Assembly (NCBI GenBank): GCA_943325255.2
Contig: CALPOS020000090.1
Coordinates: 1 to 8,074 of the forward strand
Reading direction: 5' to 3'
DNA length: 8,074 nt
Origin: Sphingobacterium thalpophilum
GTDB lineage: Bacteria > Bacteroidota > Bacteroidia > Flavobacteriales > Flavobacteriaceae
Below are positions 1-6,278 of this stretch, piece after piece. The notes beneath the pieces are model-generated. The model was not told the DNA's origin, ran no database searches, and saw only the letters and a program-made list of their open reading frames with translations. The position numbers and the translations under genes are program-made. Position 1 is the first letter of the stretch. Every line of letters starts with the position of its first letter.

Positions 1-306
1 ATGTTATACGGATCGCAACACTACATCGAAAACATTTCCAACCCAAAAGGGAAAGAACGATATTATAGCGTCGTTGGTTATATCTGTGAAACCGATACAT
101 TCGCCAACAATCGTCGTATTACCGAAATCAAAGAAGGTGATATTTTATGTTTTAGAAATGCCGGCGCGTACTGTTTTGCGATGGCATCGAACTACAATTC
201 GCGCTACAAACCAGCCGAAGTTTTGTGGAAAGATGGAAAAGGAATTCTCATTCGTCAACGAGAAACTTTTGAAGATTTGTTGAAGAATCAGATTTTGTTG
301 GATTAA
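1..306 (+). CDS. lysA: Diaminopimelate decarboxylase, C-terminal fragment (5' end outside window)
   Basis: These are the last 101 residues of a PLP-dependent diaminopimelate decarboxylase, the enzyme that converts meso-diaminopimelate to L-lysine in the cytoplasm. What is visible is the C-terminal beta domain of the alanine-racemase/group IV decarboxylase fold. It has the CETDTF motif (Cys29, Glu30), where family members place the active-site Cys and substrate-binding Glu, and NAGAY (Tyr57), the family's cofactor/substrate-contacting Tyr. The stretch MASNYNSR followed by PAEVL is typical of LysA rather than of ornithine or carboxynorspermidine decarboxylases. The ATG at base 1 aligns with the internal 'LYG' segment of LysA, so it is an internal Met. 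About 300 residues, including the PLP lysine, should lie upstream of the window. The TAA stop at 304-306 directly abuts the stop of the convergent gene. Confidence 0.93.
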   Translation: MLYGSQHYIENISNPKGKERYYSVVGYICETDTFANNRRITEIKEGDILCFRNAGAYCFAMASNYNSRYKPAEVLWKDGKGILIRQRETFEDLLKNQILLD

Positions 307-1566
307 TTACTCTTTTGCGAATCTTGCGTAGGAAGAATTTCCAAATTGTTGCACTGTGATAAAGTAGATTCCACTGCTTAAATGTGAAACATCCAATATA
401 TTGGTAAAGTCCTCTTTGGTAGTTTTGTTCAAAATTAATTGCCCGACACCATCAAAAATTTGAATAGTCGCATTATCCTTAAATTTTCCTGTTAATCTTA
501 ATTGATTTGCAACTGGATTTGGCGAAACTATTATATGATTTTCTACTTCAAAATGATCATTTGAAAGTAATTCACAATTTCCATCTGCGACGAAATTAGT
601 AAATAATCTCAGCGCATCTTGCCTGGTCGATGATGATTCCGATGCTTCTACATCGCGACACAGCCATGCATTGGTTATTCCTGTTTCTGGACATTTGGGA
701 GTCAATGCAAATCCCTCAATATTGTCATTATTACCAGTTGGATTGGTTATTAGGTAATCTTTTGAATAAACAAATTTTCGCGCAGCTCCATTCAATGTTG
801 TCGTTAAGTTTGTCACTTCTAATCGATTATTGCCCGCTATATTATGAAGTATATACAAAAGTCCTGTCGATCGATCAAATGCCAAATCGCAGCTTTCGGG
901 ATGATTCGTTTGGTATTTCCCAACATACGCAAAGTCGTTATCGGTATTCGGATTAACGTCAAAAACCCATATATTTCCTCCGTCTTGATGGGCAACAAAA
1001 AATAATCCACCCAATCCTTTTACCGAAGTATACAATTGTCCCGTTTGTTGACTGACAAACCCGATTGAACTCAAAAAACTATCTGGAATGAAAACGATGC
1101 CTTCAGGTCCTGAATTGTTCGTGTCTTGCATTGGCGAAGGCGAATTCAATAGATTCCAATGTTTGAATTCAGTCACTGTTGAAAAATTAGCGGTATGCGT
1201 ATAGCGTCTGATTTCGTAATTATTTTCATCAATCGTATAAAACTCGTTCGCATAGAGATTGGCTTGGGTAATTCCTTCTGGACCGCCGTCGATTACTTTG
1301 TTACCAATTTGTATGAAAGAATTCGTTGTTGTATTCCATTGTAAAACGCGCACTCTTCCATCACCTTGAACTGCATAGAGTCTGTTATTAGTGGGATTGA
1401 AATGCAATCCACTTAAATCTGTAACGCCACCTGTATCCATGATGTTTGTCAGATTTGTCGCCGTCGACCAAGATGAAGCTGGCCAAATCTGCGCGTTTAT
1501 ACGCTGTATTGAAAAAAGAAATACAAAGAATGCAGACAGTTTAAGAATTCCGCTTGAAGTTTTCAT
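307..1566 (-). CDS. Secreted propeller-like protein with T9SS type A sorting domain
   Basis: A 419-residue exported protein of unknown activity. Residues 1-26 are a Sec signal peptide with a hydrophobic core (FFVFLFSI) ending at NAQ. Residues about 40-290 contain short beta-rich repeats such as LSGLHFNPTNNRLYAV and CDLAFDRSTGLLYIL. Three related motifs, GPEGI (95-99), GPEGI (153-157) and NIEGF (282-286), resemble those in SdiA-regulated and phytase-like esterase propellers; that link is inference. Residues 291-331 form a linker with Cys292, Cys303 and Cys331. Residues about 346-419 are a T9SS type A C-terminal sorting domain: VSPNPVANQLRL, then IFDGVGQLIL, then LSSGIYFITV, ending FAKE. This domain directs export across the outer membrane and usually surface attachment. 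The start lies 8 bp after the stop of the upstream phosphatase gene, so the two are probably co-transcribed and perhaps translationally coupled. No clear Shine-Dalgarno sequence is visible, which is normal in this phylum. Confidence 0.85.
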   Translation of the reverse strand: MKTSSGILKLSAFFVFLFSIQRINAQIWPASSWSTATNLTNIMDTGGVTDLSGLHFNPTNNRLYAVQGDGRVRVLQWNTTTNSFIQIGNKVIDGGPEGITQANLYANEFYTIDENNYEIRRYTHTANFSTVTEFKHWNLLNSPSPMQDTNNSGPEGIVFIPDSFLSSIGFVSQQTGQLYTSVKGLGGLFFVAHQDGGNIWVFDVNPNTDNDFAYVGKYQTNHPESCDLAFDRSTGLLYILHNIAGNNRLEVTNLTTTLNGAARKFVYSKDYLITNPTGNNDNIEGFALTPKCPETGITNAWLCRDVEASESSSTRQDALRLFTNFVADGNCELLSNDHFEVENHIIVSPNPVANQLRLTGKFKDNATIQIFDGVGQLILNKTTKEDFTNILDVSHLSSGIYFITVQQFGNSSYARFAKE

Positions 1567-1574
1567 TGGTTCAA

Positions 1575-3194
1575 TTATTTTGCATTCATTATCTCGGTCA
1601 ATACTTTCGCCTCTGTCCCATTAGGAAAATTGATGTTGATTTTTTGCGCAATGGTGGGTGCAATTTCAGTAATTTCTTTTCGATCATGCGATTCACCTGC
1701 CTTGATATTCCATCCAAAGAAAATAAGCGGCACATGTGTGTCATAGGGGTAAGTAGTACCGTGCGAAGTTCCTGTTGTACCGTACTCAATGTAGCCTGGC
1801 TTATCAATAATAACCAAATCACCGCCTTCCGTCGGATCATATCCGCGCGCAATGCAATGCAGGTGGAAATCATTGCCGTTATCCGCTAGAATTTCTTCTT
1901 CGGAATAAACTCGCTTGACATGCTCTTGTGTCGTCAAATAATCCTTAAATGTTTGTTTCACTTTAGATAAATCAAGTGATTTTGTTTTGATTTTCTCTTT
2001 ATCAAAATAAATATTGAAATTGGAATAATTGAGTATCAAATCTTCACCGTAAGTATCTGTCGAAAACTTTTTCAATCCTTTTGTAATATCCTTCGGTTCA
2101 ACATTCGTTACGTTGTATTTGTTATCTTTCAAAAACTGAACATTTTCTGCTCCAGCATGATCTGCAGTCAAGAACAACAAATAATTTCCTTTTCCAACGG
2201 TCTTGTCAAGATAGTTCAAAAAGTCAGCAATTGTCTCGTCAAGACGCAAATAAGTATCTTGCAATTCTATTGAACGTGGACCTAAAATATGTCCAACATA
2301 ATCTGTTGATGAAAAACTCACCGCCAAGAAGTCGGTCACTTCGTCTTTTCCTAAGGCTTCTTTTTCAATCGCTCTTTTGGCAAACTCTTCCAATAGGTTA
2401 TTACCGAAAGGCGTTGCGCGAATTACCCCAGCATCATTCTTCTCGTACATGCTTTTCAAGTCATAAGGGAAAACGGGTTTGTCGGCTTTATACAACTTCC
2501 CTTCGTACGGATTATCATCGGTCAGGCTTTCATCATAAGTTGCGATAGGTTTAAGTAGTTCCCAGTTTTTAGTTAGATAAGGCAAGTAGTGTTTTTCATC
2601 GTTAAACTCATTCACCCAAGTGGGCAACGTTGGACCGTAAAAAGTGCTCGAAATAAAACTCCCTGTTTTACTATACCAGAATGCCCAATTGGCGAAATGT
2701 CCTGCGGGAAGAATGGCGCCGCGGTCTTTGATGCTCATTCCAATTACTTTTCCTTTAAAGTTGGTTGACAATCTCAATTCATCTGTAATCGTTGTGGATA
2801 AAAGATTCTTTGGCGACATGGGATCATCACCTTTACTGCTATTCCCGATAATTTTCACCTCTGCATCGTCGGTACAATACCGTTCTTTTTGCAATCGTCG
2901 GCTAAACCAATCGTTGCCCACAATACCATGAATGGATGGTGTTGCTCCCGTATAGATAGAAGCATGACCTGGAGCAGTATAAGTAGGCAAATAATTGTAA
3001 TGGGTATTGTGAAAAGTATAGCCTTCTTTCAACAATCGTTTGAAACCGTTGTCGCCGAAGTCGTTATAAAATCGCTGTAGATAATCTGGTTTCATTTGAT
3101 CGACCACAATTCCAACCACTAATTTTGGTCTTTGTTGCTGAGCAAACAATGATATCGTCAGCAATAGTAGCACAAAATGACTCGTTCGTTTCAT
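1575..3194 (-). CDS. pafA: PafA-type alkaline phosphatase (phosphomonoesterase)
   Basis: A 539-residue enzyme of the alkaline phosphatase superfamily, close in length to the phosphate-insensitive PafA of Elizabethkingia (about 546 residues), which releases phosphate from organic monoesters in the periplasm. Residues 1-18 are a Sec signal peptide (FVLLLLTISLFA) with no lipobox. The catalytic set known from PafA is all present: Asp32 (VVDQM), the nucleophile Thr73 (PTYTAPGH), Asn94 (GNDW), Lys156 and Arg158 (SIKDRGAILPAGH), Asp298 and His302 (STDYVGH), Asp345 and His346 (TADHAG), and His478 (GTSHGTTYPYDTH). The Thr nucleophile and the Lys/Arg pair with Asn mark a monoesterase of the PafA kind rather than PhoA, which uses Ser, or an NPP diesterase. 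It is the first gene of its unit, followed 8 bp later by a T9SS-secreted protein. A terminator separates it from the upstream operon, so it should have its own promoter in 3195-3300. Confidence 0.93.
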   Translation of the reverse strand: MKRTSHFVLLLLTISLFAQQQRPKLVVGIVVDQMKPDYLQRFYNDFGDNGFKRLLKEGYTFHNTHYNYLPTYTAPGHASIYTGATPSIHGIVGNDWFSRRLQKERYCTDDAEVKIIGNSSKGDDPMSPKNLLSTTITDELRLSTNFKGKVIGMSIKDRGAILPAGHFANWAFWYSKTGSFISSTFYGPTLPTWVNEFNDEKHYLPYLTKNWELLKPIATYDESLTDDNPYEGKLYKADKPVFPYDLKSMYEKNDAGVIRATPFGNNLLEEFAKRAIEKEALGKDEVTDFLAVSFSSTDYVGHILGPRSIELQDTYLRLDETIADFLNYLDKTVGKGNYLLFLTADHAGAENVQFLKDNKYNVTNVEPKDITKGLKKFSTDTYGEDLILNYSNFNIYFDKEKIKTKSLDLSKVKQTFKDYLTTQEHVKRVYSEEEILADNGNDFHLHCIARGYDPTEGGDLVIIDKPGYIEYGTTGTSHGTTYPYDTHVPLIFFGWNIKAGESHDRKEITEIAPTIAQKININFPNGTEAKVLTEIMNAK

Positions 3195-3255
3195 ATAAAT
3201 TGAATTTGAATTTAAAACGATAAAGATATACTAGTTATCAATTGTGAAAGTAAGG

Positions 3256-3276
3256 AAATTGTAATATTTACAATTT
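3256..3276. repeat. Perfect 9-3-9 palindrome upstream of the phosphatase gene, candidate operator
   Basis: The arms AAATTGTAA and TTACAATTT are exact inverted copies around a TAT centre. The element lies 62 bp upstream of the pafA ATG, in the only stretch where that gene's promoter can be. A partial Bacteroidota -7 element (minus strand TATCTTTA, 3221-3228, against the consensus TAnnTTTG) lies closer to the gene, but I see no convincing -33 TTG at the usual spacing. If that -7 is real, the palindrome is centred about 50 bp upstream of transcription start, a common position for an activator site. It is AT-rich and has no T tract, so it is not a terminator. An operator role is inference; a chance palindrome in AT-rich DNA remains possible. 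Confidence 0.3.
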
Positions 3277-3307
3277 GATTGCTATAAGTGACAAAAAACT
3301 AAACCAA

Positions 3308-3337
3308 AAAAAAGCCACTATCCCTAGTGGCTTTTTT
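3308..3337 (-). terminator. Rho-independent terminator of the adhesin-PorP-OmpA operon
   Basis: A perfect 13-bp stem closes a 4-base loop (GGGA on the minus strand, a GNRA-type tetraloop). Its core is GCCACTA paired with TAGTGGC, flanked by A/T runs. On the minus strand the stem runs into eight consecutive T (complement of 3306-3313). It begins 8 bases after the TAA of the OmpA-family gene, as expected for the end of that operon. The A run on the other side means it could also terminate plus-strand transcription, although no plus-strand gene ends here. Confidence 0.88.
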
Positions 3338-3345
3338 AACCCAAT

Positions 3346-5223
3346 TTATTTCAATATAATAAACTCACAACGCCGGTTAATGGAATGTTCTTGTTCGGTA
3401 CAGGCCGCTCCACATCTTACCAATGGAACGGTTTCCCCAAATCCCTTAGACCGTAGTCGTTTTCTTTTAATACCATTCGATACGAGATACTCTAATGTAG
3501 AGGCTGCTCGTCTGTTGGATAACAAAATATTGTAGTAATCAGAGGCACGTGAATCGGTGTGTGCCCCAATTTCAATTTCCATTTCAGGATATTTCTTTAA
3601 TAAATCGACCAGAACATTTAGAATTCGCTCCGCATCTGGTTTGATATTCGACTTGTTCAAATCGAAATAAATATTTTCTAAAACAATTTGCACTTTTCCA
3701 TCTTGGCGTTTGGTGATAATCTCTTCGGCATCGTCATAGCATTCCATAAATAACTCGATGGTGTAACGTAGCTTTCCGTCTTCATTAGTCATAAATTCTT
3801 CACTATGCGGAATGTAAAAATCGCGCATGGCCTCGATACGATATTTCTTGTTTGGCTCTGTTGCAAAGACGTAATCTGCTTCTCCTCCGACAACCATTTG
3901 TCCGATTAAAATGTTGTTTTCGTCATAAAGAGAAACCAAGGTTCCTGGCAATAAATTTTGTGTGTTTTTATCTCGTACATCACCTTCTACTACATAGCGT
4001 TCTTGGTTTTCTTTTCTCGTAAAACTATATAAAGCATCCCCAACATTTCGATTGGATGAAAAGTAACCCAAGTTCTTTTTCTCATCAACAACATAACTAA
4101 AGTCATCCATATTACTATTGATGGTTTCTCCTAGATTGAGTGGTTTTGCAAATGGTCCACCGTTGAGTGATTTACTCATAAAAATATCTAAGCCTCCCAT
4201 TCCTTGGTGACCGTCAGAAGCGAAATATAAGATGCTTCCATCGTTTGATATTTCTGGGAATTGCTCTCTGTGTATTGTATTGATGGTTTCTCCCAAATTT
4301 ACTGGCGTTCCGTAGGTTCCGTCTTCATTTACATCCACAACATATAAATCAAAAGAGCCAATAGAACCCGGCATATCGCTAGAAAAATAGAGTTTTTTAC
4401 CGTCTTTGGTTAAGACAGGATGTTCCGTTGAATACAAATCACTACAAAAAGGTAGTGCCGTAATATTCGACCAAACGCCATTGACGAACTCCGCTTTGTA
4501 GATTTTTATGTTTGCCACCTTTTCGTTTCCAACTTTTACCATTTTAGCATTGGTTCTGTTGAAATACATGATTCTCCCGTCTTTACTACAAGTAACAGAA
4601 CTTTCATGTGTTTTTGTATTTATTTCTTTTCGAAACGGCTCGATATCAACCAACAAACCCTTATCATTTACGTTGGCACTAAATAAATCTAAGTACGGTT
4701 TTTCATTCCAACCAAATGATTTTGAACTTGCATTTCTTAGCGAAGCAAAAGCCACTTTATCACCGTAGAACGACATTCCGAAATCGCCATTCGACGTATT
4801 CTTCGACATAGGTTGAACCACATAATTGAAAGGCACATTCGTCTTTAGATTCGCTATGAATTTAGGTGTACTGACATTATACTTCAAGTACTCGCCCATG
4901 ATTTGATCGGCCTTTTCATAGTTGGCTTCCCCGAGCAATGCATGAGAATATTTGAAATAATATTCCGGTTTTACACTATCTTTAAAAGTCAAGAATAATT
5001 TTCCATAAGCGCGCGACGCTTCTTTCATTTGAGAATTGTTATAATAACAGTCGCCCAAATTTTGCAATATCTTTTGACCGTCACCAAGTTGCTCATACAT
5101 CTCAGCGGCCTTTACATATGCTTTATTACCGAATAGTAAATCTGCTTTTTTCACAGTCGCCTTTTGTGCAAAAAGTCCACTGCAGAAACAAATTATAAAA
5201 AGTATAGAATAAAAATTTCTCAT
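3346..5223 (-). CDS. OmpA-family protein with TPR, PD40 propeller and CRD-like domains
   Basis: A 625-residue periplasmic or outer-membrane-associated protein. In order it has: a signal peptide (1-19, ending LFA before Gln20); about three TPR-like helical repeats (22-125); a PD40/WD40-like beta-propeller (about 148-400) with blades such as SKDGRIMYFNR, TKDGKKLYFSSD and SNDGSILYFASD; a carboxypeptidase-regulatory-like domain (about 410-490, beginning VVEGDVRD); and an OmpA C-terminal peptidoglycan-binding domain (about 512-625). In the last, NIYFDLNKSNI, AHTDSR (Asp557) and LSNRRA (Arg572) carry the Asp and Arg that bind diaminopimelate in the family. The TPR-PD40-CRD-OmpA order is that of Porphyromonas gingivalis PorE. 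PorE is a lipoprotein, while no good lipobox is seen here. Cys604, Cys608 and Cys619 near the end are typical of this Bacteroidota subgroup. The start follows the PorP-family stop by 11 bp with AAGAAA just before the ATG. Likely role: anchoring the cassette's outer-membrane partner to the cell wall. Confidence 0.9.
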   Translation of the reverse strand: MRNFYSILFIICFCSGLFAQKATVKKADLLFGNKAYVKAAEMYEQLGDGQKILQNLGDCYYNNSQMKEASRAYGKLFLTFKDSVKPEYYFKYSHALLGEANYEKADQIMGEYLKYNVSTPKFIANLKTNVPFNYVVQPMSKNTSNGDFGMSFYGDKVAFASLRNASSKSFGWNEKPYLDLFSANVNDKGLLVDIEPFRKEINTKTHESSVTCSKDGRIMYFNRTNAKMVKVGNEKVANIKIYKAEFVNGVWSNITALPFCSDLYSTEHPVLTKDGKKLYFSSDMPGSIGSFDLYVVDVNEDGTYGTPVNLGETINTIHREQFPEISNDGSILYFASDGHQGMGGLDIFMSKSLNGGPFAKPLNLGETINSNMDDFSYVVDEKKNLGYFSSNRNVGDALYSFTRKENQERYVVEGDVRDKNTQNLLPGTLVSLYDENNILIGQMVVGGEADYVFATEPNKKYRIEAMRDFYIPHSEEFMTNEDGKLRYTIELFMECYDDAEEIITKRQDGKVQIVLENIYFDLNKSNIKPDAERILNVLVDLLKKYPEMEIEIGAHTDSRASDYYNILLSNRRAASTLEYLVSNGIKRKRLRSKGFGETVPLVRCGAACTEQEHSINRRCEFIILK

Positions 5224-5234
5224 TTTCTTAGTTG

Positions 5235-6194
5235 TTAGAAGAACCTTGGTGATTTTTCATAGCCTTTCGATTTCAGATTCGAAGTATCTAAATCAAACAA
5301 TAAAAATATTTCGTGTGAGCCTGAATTGAATTCACCTAAATTCGTAAGCGTATAATCGTAAGAGTAACCTATTCTGAAATTTGGTGTGATTGAAAAAGCG
5401 ACTAAGCCACTCACGGAGTCATCCACTCTATAACCCGAACCAACTTCAAATTGATTGTTAAATAAGAAATTAGCAGTTAAGTCCATGGAAAGTGGCGCCC
5501 CAGTAACTGCTTTGGTCATAAAAGCCGGTTTGAACCGAATACTTTGACTCAAGTCAAATACATATCCTCCAGTAAAGAAATAGTGCACTTCTTCGACGCC
5601 AGTGGTTTTAAGTCCATCTTTTGACTCCAAATGTTTCGTAGTCAAGAAATTTGGGGCAGACAAACCCAAGTAGTAATTTTCTCCGAAATAGAAAGCACCT
5701 GCTCCTACGTTTGGAAAATTCTGATTGATATTACCTGCAAATGCTTGATCTGGCGTAGCATCGGTGTATTTAAATCCGTTAAAATTTGCATCGAATAAGG
5801 TGATTCCAGCTTTCACACCAAAGGATAACTTTTTCGTTTCAGAAAGTGGAATGACGTACGCAACGTCTGCATAAATATTATTCTCATGAACAACATCTCC
5901 AATAGCATCGCTAATAATAGACAATCCCACTTCAACTCTTTTTGCAATAGGTGAATGTGCAAATAGCGTCCCGGTTTTAGGAGCTCCTACTGCTCCAACC
6001 CACTGCGTTCTGTATAATCCTCCAAGGTTGATGACACCAGCATTATCAGTGGCATATCCTGGATTAATCACACTCATATTATACATATAATGAGTAAACT
6101 GTGGATCTTGTTGTGCTTTAATATGCACTGATGCCAGTACAAACACCGTAAAGATAATATAGTTAAAAGGTCTTATTTTCATCTTGTTATTCAT
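5235..6194 (-). CDS. PorP/SprF-family T9SS-associated outer-membrane protein
   Basis: A 319-residue protein of the PorP/SprF family. These outer-membrane beta-barrels work with the T9SS; SprF is needed for surface delivery of the adhesin SprB in Flavobacterium johnsoniae. A signal peptide (core YIIFTVFVLAS, ending IKA before Gln28) leads straight into the family hallmark QDPQFTHYMYN (29-39), then NPGYA (44-48) and YRTQW (61-65). The rest is alternating beta-strand sequence ending in aromatic-rich strands (IGYSYDYTL, HEIFLLFDL). The frame stays open to an ATG at 6233, but that 13-residue extension (MCKHCPIKKEYHP) looks non-coding and precedes an otherwise complete signal peptide. I chose the ATG at 6194; 6182 (MKIRPFNY) is equally possible. 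It lies between a type B-CTD surface protein and an OmpA-family gene, and probably handles or retains that adhesin. Confidence 0.9.
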   Translation of the reverse strand: MNNKMKIRPFNYIIFTVFVLASVHIKAQQDPQFTHYMYNMSVINPGYATDNAGVINLGGLYRTQWVGAVGAPKTGTLFAHSPIAKRVEVGLSIISDAIGDVVHENNIYADVAYVIPLSETKKLSFGVKAGITLFDANFNGFKYTDATPDQAFAGNINQNFPNVGAGAFYFGENYYLGLSAPNFLTTKHLESKDGLKTTGVEEVHYFFTGGYVFDLSQSIRFKPAFMTKAVTGAPLSMDLTANFLFNNQFEVGSGYRVDDSVSGLVAFSITPNFRIGYSYDYTLTNLGEFNSGSHEIFLLFDLDTSNLKSKGYEKSPRFF

Positions 6195-6243
6195 AGGATG
6201 ATACTCTTTTTTTATTGGGCAATGCTTGCACATAGTCTTGTTT

Positions 6244-6274
6244 CAAATTTGAACGCTACATTGGCGTTATCCAA
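6244..6274 (-). promoter_or_regulatory. Candidate internal promoter for the PorP-family gene
   Basis: On the minus strand, TTG (complement of 6272-6274) and CAAATTTG (6244-6251) are separated by 20 bases. The Bacteroidota consensus is a -33 TTG and a -7 TAnnTTTG spaced about 17-23 apart, so only the first base of the -7 box differs. The predicted transcript would begin near 6237, about 40 bases before the chosen PorP start and too close to the ATG at 6233 to serve it. The -7 box sits inside a 12-bp palindrome, TTCAAATTTGAA (6242-6253), which might instead be a regulator site or a chance event. Confidence 0.3.
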
Positions 6275-6278
6275 AATC

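Noticed and set aside
1..306. ATG at base 1 as the start of a complete 101-residue gene
   Set aside because: The protein begins in the middle of the LysA C-terminal domain, and the Met aligns with an internal position. The window edge simply falls on an ATG.
336..347. GGAA-GAAT-TTCC mini-hairpin near the lysA end as a terminator
   Set aside because: The stem is only 4 bp, has no T tract and lies inside the sorting-domain coding sequence.
1598..1873. Minus-strand 91-residue frame inside pafA
   Set aside because: It overlaps the conserved PafA active-site region (including His478) in another frame and has no features of its own.
1554..1889. Plus-strand open frame spanning the pafA 3' end, and similar plus-strand frames at 630-956, 2231-2548, 2644-2931, 4508-4768 and 6539-6897
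   Set aside because: All lie opposite well-supported minus-strand genes, show no recognisable domain or signal peptide, and have atypical composition. They are antisense shadows.
3221..3228. TATCTTTA (minus strand) as a confident pafA promoter
   Set aside because: It matches the -7 consensus except at the last base, but no TTG lies 17-23 bases upstream. In DNA this AT-rich the match alone is not enough, so it is mentioned only with the palindrome.
5235..6233. ATG at 6233 as the start of the PorP/SprF-family gene
   Set aside because: It adds a Cys-rich 13-residue extension ahead of a complete signal peptide, and the candidate promoter would leave almost no leader. The ATG at 6194 or 6182 fits better.
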